Below are positions 23,731-34,182 of a stretch of DNA of 64,000 nt, piece by piece. This DNA comes from Alentia gelatinosa (taxonomy: Eukaryota; Annelida; Polychaeta; Phyllodocida; Polynoidae): the NCBI GenBank assembly GCA_950022655.1, contig OX465583.1, positions 16,667,318-16,731,317 of the forward strand, in the 5' to 3' direction. Position 1 is the stretch's first letter; every line of letters starts with the position of its first letter. A program made the translations under genes and the position numbers. Below the pieces are notes generated by a model. That model did no database searches, was not told where the DNA came from, and saw only the letters and a list, made by a program, of their open reading frames with translations.

Positions 23731-24340
23731 GCTGTTGGTGACATACAGTGGGTGTCCTTCTTTGGGTGGTATATGTAGTTAGTGATGTAAAGTGGGCGGC
23801 ATACAGTAGGTGGTATACAGTGGGTGGCGTACAGTCGTCGGTGTAAAGTACAATGCGTGATAAAGTAAAAAGAAAAAAGTAATACTATTTCTGACTTTTT
23901 TCCGATTCCGAAGTTCAGCAACTTTATATCATATAAGTCTCGCATTACTCGGTTTTGTTGTATGTGGCTTCATTAACATACATCAGGAGTTAAATAAGAA
24001 GAAGCGGGTCATTTATGACAGGCAGTGGGCGGTAGGTCTCAGGTCTCAGACCCAGATTGAGTGCGACCAACGAGAGCATAGAAACCATAACAAAGGCAAC
24101 ACTGGGAGTAACATCCGCTTTATTTTTAACACTCCAGTCAGCACCAGGGAATGGGACAATGGCAGGCTTGTGTAATTGATGTGGTCCGGCCCGTAAACTC
24201 CATTTTCAGATTGAAAGATGTAAATGAGCAAGTCCATGAACCCGGAAAGGAAAATAACGCGATGCATGTTTGTCTGAGTGTGCTAGAATGCACGATCAAC
24301 AACTGGGTGAGGTTTTAAAACAAGAGCGATACTCAATTGA

Positions 24341-24705
24341 CCCCTTAAGGGCGAGTGATGCCTTGAGGCATCATCCAGGCCAGGGCGAATGATGCCTTGA
24401 GGCATCATCCAGGCCAGGGCGAATGATGCCTTGAGGCATCATTTTTCAAAAATCTACAAAATCGTTTTAAACAAAAAATAATGGAGGAACATTGATGAAA
24501 TTTTCACAGAATGTATGTATGATACCATTATTAGTATTTCTATTGAAAATAAATAAAACATTTAACATTATATATCATATCACAGGATTAAACAGTTGAA
24601 TTGTGGTTTTAAACAACTGTGTGCCCATCCCCTAGCGGTATAGAGTGCCCACCAGCACCCGTCCTTTAGGAGGTACCTTGGCCACAGGCACCCGTCCTTA
24701 AAGGG
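24341..24705. mobile_element. piggyBac-like MITE with internal 34-bp hairpin repeats
   Basis: Flanks TTGA (24337-24340, a one-base change from TTAA) and TTAA (24706-24709). Terminal inverted repeats CCCCTTAAGGGCG and its complement CGTCCTTAAAGGG. TTAA duplication with CCCTTT-type ends is characteristic of piggyBac. Near the left end are 2.8 copies of a 34-bp unit (from 24350), each containing ATGATGCCT-TG-AGGCATCAT, a 9-bp-stem hairpin. Near the right end the word GGCACCCGTCC is repeated. The element is 365 bp with no transposase, so it is mobilised in trans if at all. Confidence 0.75.
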
Positions 24706-24709
24706 TTAA

Positions 24710-25435
24710 TGAACACGAGTATGACCTATACGGTTGTACTTTCTAAAGATGGTTGTCTGGAAATATTGAAATGTTATTTATCGAGGGTATTGGGGAACAA
24801 GTCTTTGTGACTAGTGGTAATTTCTAGCAATATATTCGTTCCTACATGCTTCCTGATTACATATATTGAATAATATGGGCCTAAGTGTAACAATCTAGGG
24901 ATGATTTTCTTGTAAGTCTTTCATAAGGATGTTCAAGTTGAATTGTAGAATTATCACCTCCGTAATGAAGAATCAGAGCAATGGAGCAAAATCACCCAGA
25001 TGGTATTTATCATTACGTTTTACTGTGGGGTGATGGTAGACCGCTGAGTTTTTCTAACTTGCGATTCGTTTCCGATTATAAAGAAATTAATGCGGGTCTG
25101 TGGACGATTTGGGAAAGTACAATACACACAGACCCAAATACAAGCATCAAAACCGAATATCATATCATATCACCTGCTTCACAGTAAGACTGTGAAGGTC
25201 GAGTCCATGCAGCGACATACATGGTTGGCTATGCACTTCCGGTGGACAAGACCCGTCTACCATTACTGTCTGGGCACTCCTTGAGCGCAGCGCCGCCGCC
25301 AGGATCGCTGTGAATAAACATCCGCCGACCACGCGCGCCTATTGACTTTCAATTCGTGGCCGCACGCCGAGTGAAATACAATTTGCGCACGGGTGGCTAG
25401 AACGACGCGACGAATACATAACGTGGGCCGAGACG
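24710..25435. other. Unassigned; CpG-rich at the right
   Basis: No gene recognised. 25270-25435 is CpG-rich. Confidence 0.4.
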
Positions 25436-25439
25436 CGCC

Positions 25440-25810
25440 CCGGGAACGGGCAGGGGAACGGGCAGCAGGATCGAGCAACATGAAAAGGGCAGTGGGAACG
25501 GGCAGCTGGAATAGACAGGAAAGACTAGCATCATAATGGGAAGACAGGCCTGGAGCCTGAGAAGGACCCAATATATATGCATAAAATCATGTTGAAAAAA
25601 ACAGTGGGAATGGGTAACAAGAATGGGCAGCTTGAACATGCAGTCACAATAGGCAGCAGGAACAGGCAAGATGAATAGGCTGCGTGAATAGGCAGCAGGG
25701 ATGGGCAGCAGGAACAGGCAGTGGGGATGGGAAGCATAGACAGGCAGCAGGGACAAGCAGTGTGAATGGGCAGCAGCAATGGGTAGTGGGAAAAGGCAGC
25801 ATGAATTGGA
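25440..25810. repeat. ~12-bp degenerate array (GGGCAGCAGGAA)
   Basis: Diverged copies of GGGCAGCAGGAA/GGGCAGTGGGAA. Overlapping frames on both strands are low complexity. Confidence 0.85.
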
Positions 25811-26170
25811 GAGAGAGTGTTGGACAGGGAGAGAACGAGAGAGATATAGGGAGGGCTAAACAAGGAGCGAATGAGAGAGAGAAGAATTGAGGGAGAAAGG
25901 GGTGCTACACAGAAAGAGAATGAGAGAGAGGGAGAGAGAGGACGACAGACAAAGTGGGGTTTGTGAGAGGGAGAATGACAGAGAATGAGAGAGAGTGGGA
26001 AATAAAATGGTAGAGAAGGTCAAACAGATATAGAGGACGACAGAGCTAGGGAGGAGGAGAGGTGGTAGGACTAAGAGACAGATAGAGAACGAGTGTGAAT
26101 AAGAGAGAACAGGCGAGGGGAGTGGGAGAACGGGAAAAATATAAGGGAGAAAGGCACGAAGGGAGAGAAC
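25811..26170. repeat. GA-rich degenerate tract
   Basis: Purine-rich GAGAGAGAATGAGAGAGA sequence, not a clean microsatellite. Confidence 0.8.
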
Positions 26171-26329
26171 TGAGTATGTTTCATTGCTTTTCTTTAATGA
26201 AATAATGTGAATATTTGTGAAGACTTTCCCAATCTATATAACAATATGATAATTGATACTATATAGCCAGCGTACTACAGACTAGAGTAAATTCAGAATA
26301 AACACTCCTTTTAACATGGACAGATTATG

Positions 26330-26695
26330 TAGTCACCGCCGTCAAGGACACCTTCCCTTACTCCACCCCACATGACCCATTCCAGAGCCACCTTACGCCA
26401 GCGTCCGCCCAGCCTCGTTCCCATTTATCGGACAGAAAGATGACTACCTACAATCTGCGCCTGCGCACTACGCCATGGTCGCTGGGTCCTGATGGGAGCT
26501 GGGCCGGGCCTATCAGCCCTCCCGGTACCAGCGGTGTGGTGCGGCGAGAGCTGACCTCGTGAACGGCGGCATGTTTGGATGTCCTGGCAGCTGGACGGCG
26601 GCCATCTTGGAGTTGTGGTTGATAGCGGAAGTCGTGATCTCTGGGGTTAGACAGTGAGTGTACGTATTGACCCGACAGTCCAGGTACCAGCGTTA
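26330..26695. promoter_or_regulatory. CpG-rich island with NRF1- and YY1-like words
   Basis: CTGCGCCTGCGCACTAC (26455-26471) fits tandem NRF1 half-sites; GGCCATCTTGGAG near 26590 fits YY1. Such combinations mark CpG-island promoters in animals. No transcript can be shown from sequence alone. Confidence 0.3.
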
Positions 26696-26714
26696 GCAGC
26701 ACTAGTGATCAAGG

Positions 26715-27000
26715 AGAGTAACAACCACTACCACTACCACAGCTACTATTGCTACTACTAATAGTATAACGCTAGAGTCAAGATAATAGCGTTAGCAGCA
26801 CTATTGATCTAGGACAGTAACCAGCATTTGTCATCACAACCTCCACTACCACTACTACTACCACACCACTGATATCACCCCTAGCACTACCACTACTATC
26901 TCTACAACACCACCAATATCACCCCTAACACTACCACCACTACCACTATTACTACCAATATTTATGGACGTATCAACTACGTATACTACCCGCTCCTACC
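26715..27000. repeat. Imperfect (CTA/CCA)n triplet tract 1
   Basis: Rich in ACCACTACC/ACTACTACC words. A similar tract occurs at 27255-27560. Confidence 0.8.
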
Positions 27001-27254
27001 AATGTCGTTTTATTAGCATTTATTTCTAGTCGGTTACACTCAGTCCGAGGCATGCGACGTGTGTAAGACAGCACATATTTACAAACTTTGTATGATATAA
27101 TGTAAACCCGTGTGATCACCTGACTAGGAAAAATCTCGATATGTGATAATACGAAAACAGGCTGACTGTCTTAGAACGTCAAAATACTTCGGATGACTAC
27201 TTTCACAGCGTATATGTGACGTAGGAAGGCAGTAAGCCGGTTTCTGTATAGTAC

Positions 27255-27560
27255 AATACCAATATCTCCACAAACTCTACAACCAATACTACCACTAACA
27301 GTAATACTAATTGCCAATAATACTCACTTTACCGCATACTACCCCCACCACTTCTAGCAATAATACCAACTCTACAATCATCAAGGAATCTACCACCATT
27401 ATCAAAACTTAAACCAATAACACAACACCAACATCGTCACAATCTCTGCTACCAAAGCCACCATCTACACCAAATACCATCCTCACCACTTCTACCAATA
27501 CCGCCAAATCTACCACTCACACCAACGCTACTACTAACATGAATATCCCCATAACCAATA
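27255..27560. repeat. Imperfect (CTA/CCA)n triplet tract 2
   Basis: More diverged than the tract at 26715-27000; contains TACCA, CCAATA and CACC words. Confidence 0.7.
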
Positions 27561-27825
27561 CTACGACAAATCAATATAGCTATGATGAATACCACCAGAA
27601 GATACTGAGTTTTCGCACGGGACATATATGATGTTTTACTATATCAAAAAGCGAGATTTCCACCATAACATATGAAGGGCACAATGAATGGCTTAGATCC
27701 GAGGGCGTTAATATATGAAGACAAGGTGTGGGTGACTGGATATAGTCTGTTCCGAGATGTTTAAGTGTGTTTAGACATTCTGAGTTCTTAGTATGTAACA
27801 AGTTTAGAAAATACCCATACAATTA

Positions 27826-27930
27826 AAAGTACATACCTTTATAAGGTATTGGTTCGCGTCATCTTTAGTCTGTGCATATCTTATACACATACAATTGTAG
27901 ATACGTACCTTGTAGAGTGTACAGTTCTTC
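27826..27930. repeat. ~75-bp repeat, outlying copies
   Basis: TACATACCTTTATAAGGTA, CATCTTTAGTCTGTGCATAT and ACATACAATTGTAGATACGT match the array at 29531-29815. Confidence 0.65.
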
Positions 27931-28611
27931 CAATGAATAGAGATGCCAGTTAGGGGTCAGAAAAAAAACCATTGAAATATTTCTTCCAGGGTTTAAACAT
28001 TAAATGGCATTACAGTGGGGAATCAAGGGATCAAAGTAAAGCTTGATAAAGTCCTATTTACTAATCATGGTAGCCGGTTCATCTAGATCTCCACTCTTGC
28101 TGTGTAGTATCAGAATTGCATGGCGGTTTCACGCACTTACTGATCAAGGGTACACCAAACATGATAAATAAATCTAATAATTATTTAATCTTTCATAAAG
28201 TCTCAAGGTGGTGTGAATTCCATTGAACAATAATAGTACAGGGTGAATAAGTGTCAGTCACTTGTTACAAACCTTCGTAGGTTTCGTCAACAATGATTCT
28301 TAGTAACATAAGAATATGTCCATAATATGATTCATTCTGTTTGCATGAGAGTCAAAGTCATTGACAAGGTAGAATATTAATAACTGTGATGATAGTCCAG
28401 TTCTTACTTTTTTAATCCATAGATAACTGTATAGCTGCAGTTCAGAACACCTTCCCATAATCTTGAATTGTCCAAATGGTAACGCTTGAAGATTTGATAA
28501 TAATCACCCAGATTCCAGTTCTTATAACACAACGTTGTTGAAGTACACTGTTTTCAGTTCCTAGAAGGATCATTCTGACTGAATGTATGTGGGATGCTGG
28601 GTCTCCGCTTT
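27931..28611. other. Unassigned AT-rich stretch
   Basis: No gene or repeat recognised. Confidence 0.4.
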
Positions 28612-28705
28612 ACTATAGAGGAAACCTTCGAAAATTTAGGGTCAGAGCTTGTAACCCATCAAGTTTGAATTGCGTAGTAATTGACAATGGCGGTAGTAAA
28701 TCACA
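28612..28705 (-). repeat. Single palindrome arm, composite relic A5
   Basis: TATAGAGGAAACCTTCG, TTTAGGGTCAGAGCTTG, CATCAAGTTTGAATTGCGTA and GTAATTGACAATGGCG match the distal arm of A4 (32395-32540) up to and into the centre. The other arm is not found, so the palindrome is broken at its centre. Confidence 0.6.
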
Positions 28706-28991
28706 ACGGCAGTAAATAATGCTTGAGGGGAATTGGCGAGGGAAGACCAGTGCCTGGCTCCATTTCTGAATTATCTCACCGTTCACATTGACTAATGGAT
28801 TAACATTTGTGACATAATCCTCCATTCCTAAATATCTCTTGGGTGTTGGATATGAGTTCTCAATGTAAACTCTATAGAGAAAAGATACCAGGAGTCGAAA
28901 AATATAGAGTGTAAAGTCCATACAGATATTCTGGGTCTATCTTACTCGAGCAGCAGAGTAAGACACCCACTCCTCTGTGCCTTTTTAGCGC

Positions 28992-29468
28992 TTTATCTCA
29001 CCCCTGGTACAGGTCTAGCCATAGGAATAACGTTAGAAATAAATAAGCAACGATCACCCCGGTAAAGCGACAATACTACGTCATGCTCGTTGCGGAGTGT
29101 GTGCGTTATTACGTCAGATGCGACTAGCGAATCAGCGACTAGGAAAAAAAAAAAGTTCCGGTGTCATTGACAAGCCCCAGCGTCGCGAAGATGGATGAGA
29201 CATATAACGGACTGCCTTTAAGCAGTTTATTTGTGGGAATGTTTAATGACTTACTTCGTGAAGTCGTAGAAAACTGATATTTTTATTATATTCTAATGTC
29301 TGTGGACAGGGTGAGATAAATACAGAACAGTTTTCGAATCATATTTCTAACCACCACGCCACTCGTTTGGATGCTCCTTAATCGTGACTCAGCTATGCCT
29401 CGTGACAATTACTACGCATCCAAACTCGTGGCGTAGTGGTTAGAAATACGATTCTCAAACCAGTTCTG
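28992..29468 (+). mobile_element. Composite palindrome element A1
   Basis: Body 28992-29321: left end TTTATCTCACCCCT, right end AGGGTGAGATAAAT. Shares GGTACAGGTCTAGCCATAGG, AATAACGTTAGAAA and CAACGATCACCCC with A2 and A3. The palindrome (29323-29468, 146 bp) begins CAGAAC and ends GTTCTG. Its centre on the reverse strand is CACGAGGCATAGCTGAGTC (29386-29404). Oriented mismatches lie at 29334-35 and 29363-64, with a third TC at 29389-90 in the centre. The right arm includes TGGCGTAGTGG (29429-29439), which also fits a tRNA A box, but there is no B box. No coding capacity. Confidence 0.85.
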
Positions 29469-29494
29469 CTTAAGTACTGCACTACAGTGCACTT

Positions 29495-29530
29495 CACCCC
29501 CCCCCCCCCCCCACACACACACACACGCAC
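29495..29530. repeat. PolyC followed by (CA)n
   Basis: C15-16 run then ACACACACACACACGCACACA. Confidence 0.9.
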
Positions 29531-29815
29531 ACAAAAAATTACAGATGTGTACCTTTTTCAGGTGATGAACTTCATCATTTTAAGTCAGAGTATATTCTAT
29601 ATACATACGATTACAGATACATACCTTTATCATATATGGTGTGCTGGACCACTTTTAGTCTGCGTATATTCTATATACATACAAATAAAGACCTTTATAA
29701 GGTGGTGTACTGCATCATCTTTAGTCAGTTTATCTTATAAATATACAATTATAGATACGCACATTAATTAGGTTGTGTACTGGTTTACCTTTAGTCGGTG
29801 ACTATTCTAATACTA
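29531..29815. repeat. Degenerate ~75-bp array, 3-4 copies
   Basis: Units with TACCTTTATAAGGTGGTGTA, CATCTTTAGTCTGTG, ATATTCTATATACATACA and ATTATAGATAC. Related copies at 27826-27930. Confidence 0.75.
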
Positions 29816-29819
29816 ACGT

Positions 29820-30340
29820 TTCTCATGCCCCAAGACCCACCATTAACAATGAGGTCGGTGCCTGGCCCCATGTCATTTCACAACGCACCCAGGCCGCTAG
29901 GGGTGCTGACAGTTGTGCTGGTCAGTACTACGACGACCGGAAGTGGAGTGCGGGAGGGTTGGGGCACGCAACTTCCGGTGATATTGGGGCGGCGGCCGGC
30001 AGGGGCGCTGGTGAGAAGGATGAGGTCCCGGGAGAGCTAATTTAGAGCGGCTAGCGGCAAAATGAGCACGCCTCGACCCCGCGCCCACCAAATGTGGCAA
30101 AATGGCGGTGAAGAATGCTTGAGGGGACCGGGCGAGGGGAGAGCGGCGCCCGGCGCCATTAATTTACATGAAAATGCCGTGCTGGTGCCCGGCCCGCCCC
30201 CCGACGTCACGATGAATTTCTCAGACGCCGCCAGCCCTTAGCTGTAAACATGGGGGGCGGGCGAGGCGCAATCACCAACACCATACACCTCTCCCGGGTT
30301 AGGCACGACGGGCGCCATCTTGGATGCCATACCTAGCCAT
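29820..30340. promoter_or_regulatory. CpG-rich island with ETS-, YY1- and CRE-like words
   Basis: ACCGGAAGT near 29938, ACTTCCGG near 29971, AAAATGGCGG near 30100, GACGTCACG near 30205 and GCGCCATCTTGG at about 30311-30322. 30095-30170 resembles 28685-28780 (shared AATGCTTGAGGGGA and GGCGAGGG). Short overlapping frames here have no domain. A plausible promoter or CpG island, unproven. Confidence 0.35.
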
Positions 30341-30663
30341 GTGATGTTTGAAGGGAGACTGCCTACCCTGGGTTAAACCTTAATGTGTAATGTACACGAC
30401 CTTCCCTTTTTTTATTGATCACTTATTTACTTTTCAGAACCCCCATTTTCGCCCAATAATTTACTTTCCTAAACCTTGTATTGTCACCCACTATTTTACT
30501 TCTCTAAACCCTCCATCATTGTCCACTTGTTTACGTCTCCAAACCTTCTATTATTGCCCATTTATTTACTTCGCCAGACACTCAATCATCGTCCCTCTTT
30601 GAATTTCCTCAGGCCCCTATCATCGCTCAAATATATACTTCTCCAAACCCGGAGTTGATTTCG
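30341..30663. repeat. Degenerate ~60-bp repeats
   Basis: Diverged copies of TTTACTT(C/T)(T/G)CC(A/T)AA(A/C)CCT and ATCATTGCCCA; four or five units. Frames through it are F/P/I-rich low complexity. Confidence 0.6.
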
Positions 30664-31407
30664 AGATTAATAACTAGTTTACTCTACTATGAATCCAAAA
30701 CGGCTTAGATGAGCTATTCAACTCACAGTAAACCTCCTGCCGACACTCTACAACTGAATGGTATAGAGTTGGAACCAGTGACCCATTTTAAATACCTGGG
30801 TCCCACCACTGATAGGCGTTTAAACTTTTCTGAGAATCGAAATATGGTTGTCCAAAAGGTTCGTTATAAAATGTATTTATTAAACAAGATACGTAAATAT
30901 ATAGACAGCAAAACAGCATTGCAAGTTTATAAGTCTACTATCCTCCCCTGCTTTGATTACTGTGACTTTATTTATGATGGCCATAGACAACATACATCCA
31001 AAACCTTACAGAATTTACAAAATAGATTATTACGTACCATATACCGAGTGAAACTCGAGCCTAACCCAAGAATGACAACAATAGAGATGAACAAAAATGC
31101 TGACTTGAAATTACTAACTGACCGTAGGAACAGTCTTTCGTTATTTTATGCTTATTCCCTTGCGCGTGATCCCTTGTTAGTTGGTAACAGGGACCTGCCA
31201 ATGAGGCAAAAACAAGGAATTGGATTAATCATATTCCCCCTTTAAAACCCGGTATATGACAGATCTTTCTTTATTGAAGTTATAGATAACTGGAATAAAC
31301 TAAAAGACGTATACACTATTGTGGATGATACATAATGCTTTAAAATCTTAATAAAAAATATCATACCCTACATGTTATATGACAGACCAATAAGAACCTT
31401 GAACTGA
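30664..31407 (+). pseudogene. Broken LINE reverse transcriptase, C-terminal part
   Basis: Seen: the 178-residue frame at 30709-31245 has the thumb and C-terminal text typical of animal LINE reverse transcriptases. This includes FKYLG (about residues 28-32), a short basic helix with KMYLLNKIRKYI, LQVYKSTILPCFDYCD, and LQNLQNRLLRT. In-frame coding signal starts upstream but is cut by TAG at 30706-30708. After a frame change it resumes to about 31407 with RSFFIEVIDNWNKL and IIPYMLYDRPIRTLN. Catalytic motifs (palm) and the endonuclease lie further upstream and are absent, so this is a 5'-truncated copy. The family is probably in the Jockey/CR1 group; that is from text similarity, not a search. 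No polyA tail seen. Not a functional gene. Confidence 0.85.
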
Positions 31408-31868
31408 CTGTGATTGTGCTGCAACACAGGCAGTTAAGTTTTATGTATGATTAAGTATTAAGAGTATAAATGATCCTGGGCGGACCCTGATAAGATTGCG
31501 TTACAACTGACAGTGTAACAAAATGGTTAAGCCGACTGATTAATGATTATTGTGGATCCTGGTACACTTGTAAACTTTAAGACCAACATCCCATAAGTGA
31601 ACGAAGCTGAGATCCCCGGGTAGCCAAAAATGTTCTGATATATAGAATCGACCTATTGCACTGTAGTTCAACGAATTACCTCCATTTGAACTCAAAGACT
31701 ATGTTCATAACCCCTCATCTCATCCCGTCCAATCAAAACTAACCACGGTATTACTTATCGATTGACTATTTACAAATGTTTATTAGTATCCACTAGTCTG
31801 TAGCATAATACACATCGTTATTGTATCGACGATATGATCCCCAGAGGGACCAGACGGCAGAACGGCCT
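31408..31868. other. Possible LINE 3' tail, otherwise unassigned
   Basis: May include the 3' untranslated part of the upstream LINE relic. No other feature recognised. Confidence 0.35.
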
Positions 31869-31918
31869 GGGAGCTGTTTCAAAACCATAGACTTCATTCG
31901 ACTTTTGAAACAGCTCCC
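31869..31918. repeat. Hairpin with GGGAGCTGTTTCAAAA arms (family E)
   Basis: Perfect 16-bp arms GGGAGCTGTTTCAAAA (31869-31884) and complement (31903-31918) around an 18-bp loop. The GGGAGCTGTTTCA start recurs as the terminal repeat of the element at 41094-41396. Confidence 0.85.
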
Positions 31919-31982
31919 TGCACTGGCCGGATCTGGATTATCTAGAAAGATTCGACCGTAATAGAGTTTTTAAAAACCACTT

Positions 31983-32042
31983 TTATACACCTGTGGCCGA
32001 ACGTCTATGAAATATTATCCACTGCTGGGGTACAATATAAAT
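31983..32042 (+). repeat. Dispersed repeat G leader, copy 1
   Basis: TATACACCTGTGGCCGAACG, GAAATATTATCC and GGGGTACAATAT resemble 34786-34845. Both lie upstream of a G palindrome. Confidence 0.55.
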
Positions 32043-32113
32043 AATGTTTGGGCTTACTGAGACGTAGTGAATGAGCTATGAATCGATGATGAATGATATT
32101 TGTTTTCGTGTTT

Positions 32114-32270
32114 TAGGTACGTAATGATAACAAAACGTAGTTACTGAATTGTTGGGATGCCGTTCTCGGCCTTTTGTGACATAAATATTTTATATTATGT
32201 AATACAAAAGACCTGGAACAGCCATCCCCACGAGCTCAGTAACCACATTTTCTCTTATTGATGTAATTCT
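32114..32270. repeat. Large palindrome, family G copy 1
   Basis: Left arm AAAACGTAGTTACTGA, GGGATGCCGTTCTCGGCC, TTTTGTGACATAA pairs with right arm text TTATGTAATACAAAAG, GACCTGGAACAGCCATCCCC, CTCAGTAACCACATTTTC. About 150 bp, with an AT-rich centre and no CGAGGCG motif, so distinct from families A-D. Second copy at 35355-35518. Confidence 0.75.
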
Positions 32271-32380
32271 GTATCTAACCTTAACTATGTTCTTCTTTCT
32301 GGGCAACCCAACTCTCTGTGTCTTCCAATCTATTTAGTATCGATCTTCACTGTGGCAGAAGTGATGTTTAGAGCTTGAAA

Positions 32381-32540
32381 GGATGAGATAAATACAGAAA
32401 CCTATTCAAGTTTGGGGTCAGAGCTTGATCCAATCTCGTTTGGAGCGCTACGTGATTCACGCGGCTGCGCCTTGTGAATTACTACGTGATTCAAACTCGA
32501 TGGGATATGAGCTCTGACCCTAATCTTTCATAGGTTTCCT
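32381..32540 (+). repeat. Palindrome with A-type end (composite relic A4)
   Basis: Starts with GGATGAGATAAATA, a changed A-type end. The palindrome (32395-32540, 146 bp) runs from CAGAAACCTATTCAAG to CTTTCATAGGTTTCCTC. The inner mismatch is TCTCGTTTGG in the proximal arm against ATCGAGTTTGA in the distal arm. The centre on the reverse strand is CACAAGGCGCAGCCGCGTG. No left terminal repeat is found upstream, so the body is lost or too diverged. Confidence 0.75.
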
Positions 32541-32644
32541 CTATGATATATGACCAAGGGCCTATAAATTGGTTTGATTTGCTACATACTGAAGCAAAGA
32601 TTATTTGGTACTTCTACGATTTAAAAGTTCAGAAAAATGTATAT

Positions 32645-32733
32645 ATAACCTTATATATAGCCATTCATATAGAATCTTGCACATTTATATATAACCTTAT
32701 ATACACTTTTATATATAGTATTGTATACGTAAT

Positions 32734-32813
<80 letters not shown>

Positions 32814-32825
32814 TATATATAGCCA
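32645..32825. repeat. (TA)n microsatellite with TATATAACC-rich lead-in
   Basis: Clean (AT)n from about 32739 to 32806, preceded by diverged TATATAACCTTATATA words. Confidence 0.95.
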
Positions 32826-32889
32826 CGTATATATGCCTAGCGTTGCACCTAAAAATCTGTGTATAATATCTGGTATCTATAGAATTTGT

Positions 32890-33120
32890 GCCGTGGTTCC
32901 TGGTAAACGCTCGCATCACGAGAAGGAAGCCCTTCCAGGAAACATCTGTGTCGACCAGTCAGCCTTGGCCGCTCTGCCCCAAACGAGGCTCAGGTCAAGG
33001 CCACGCGCAATTAGTGTTTCATGGTGGCGCGGGAGGGCGCTGCAGCCTAACTCGGTTAGGCGGAGGCCAAGGCGGGCCGGCACACACCTGCTCACCTAGG
33101 CGTGACCTGCTCGGCTGCCC
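32890..33120. other. CpG-rich stretch
   Basis: GC-rich with GGTGGCGCGGGAGGGCGCTG (33024-33043), which contains CTCF-like words. No gene recognised. Confidence 0.35.
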
Positions 33121-33177
33121 ACCCGCATGCTCAGAATGAGTGGGCAGCGGCTCAGTGTGCTCTGCAGCAGGATGAGC

Positions 33178-33312
33178 CTGCACACTGCATCACTCCACTC
33201 AGACTGTAAGTTCTCACAGCCGCCATACGCACAGTTACTCGACGACAGCACACTGCACCGCTCAGACTGACAGTTCTGAGAGCCGCCACACACACTCGAC
33301 CACAGCGCCACA
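33178..33312. repeat. Tandem duplication, ~65 bp
   Basis: CACACTGCATC, CTCAGACTG, AGCCGCCATACGCACA and CGACGACAG recur once with changes at about 33247-33310. Confidence 0.7.
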
Positions 33313-33504
33313 CTGTGAGATGCGCGAGGATAGCCTCGTTCTGATAGAAAGGGGGAGGGGGGCGAGAGGGGTGGTGTACATTCATTCAAACATCATATCG
33401 CATTGCGAGCGGTCGTGGTTGGGGGGCGGGGGAGTCATACACTCTGATGGTTTTTACTGCCTCCCACTACTTCCACTCCATCCTTCTTACTGATTCGCTT
33501 GTGG

Positions 33505-33507
33505 GTA

Positions 33508-33587
<80 letters not shown>

Positions 33588-33592
33588 CATAT
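33505..33592. repeat. (TA)n microsatellite
   Basis: (AT)n with a few ACATAT interruptions at the right end. Confidence 0.95.
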
Positions 33593-33884
33593 AAACAGGA
33601 GACACACTGTCGTCTTCCTGTCTCCCCACTTCTATCTAGTCTACACCCTCTCCCTTAATATCGCCCACCATCACCGCCAGGTAGCGGTGTTTTTGGTGCA
33701 TGCACAGAGCAGTGTTTTATTAGGATAAATCACGTTTGGCGTTGGCTGTAGGGTAAAGGCAAGGCGGCGACAGTTCTCCCCCTCGCTCAGCCCCTACTCG
33801 ATCTACCCCCAACCTCCCTCTCCTGCCCTGTTTTATGTTGTAGTACTTACCCGCCTTTCTCTAATGTCATACCCATCACATATA

Positions 33885-34182
33885 GCCAGGCAGTGGCGCA
33901 TAGCGTCACATGGCGTCGCTTGGCATCATTAAGCCTGCCAGTTGTACATAGCGTCACACTACGTCATATGTAGCCAGGGAGCGTCACATAGCGTCATTAA
34001 GCGTCACATACAGCCTGCCAGGGGCACATGGCTTCACATCTCGGCACAGAACGTCACATATAGCCAGCCAGCGTCACATATAGTGAGCCAATGGCACACA
34101 GCGACAAGAGGCATCACACAGCTTCACACAGCATGACATGGAATCACATAGCGTGACATAACGTTACCAAGGGTCACACAGT
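33885..34182. repeat. Degenerate ~10-11 bp array (AGCGTCACAT)
   Basis: Repeated GCGTCACATA, GGCATCACA and GCCAGCCAGCGTCACA words with substitutions. Confidence 0.8.

Noticed and set aside
23406..23945. 179-codon minus-strand frame
   Set aside because: Mostly the 35/37-bp minisatellite translated; the non-repeat part has no domain.
25397..25863. Leucine/proline-rich minus-strand frames that look like membrane proteins
   Set aside because: Translation of the 12-bp GGGCAGCAGGAA array; low complexity on both strands.
29429..29439. tRNA gene from the perfect A-box word TGGCGTAGTGG
   Set aside because: No B box follows; the word is part of a palindrome arm and its complement is in the other arm.
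29323..29468. Homology of the 145-bp palindromes with bacterial integron attC sites
   Set aside because: Only the general idea (imperfect hairpin with strand-marking mismatches) is shared. No attC core GTT/AAC box arrangement, integrase or cassette structure is seen, and the setting is an animal genome.
30341..30663. Upstream exon or 5' coding part for the LINE relic at 30664
   Set aside because: The stretch is a degenerate repeat; no palm or endonuclease motif is present.
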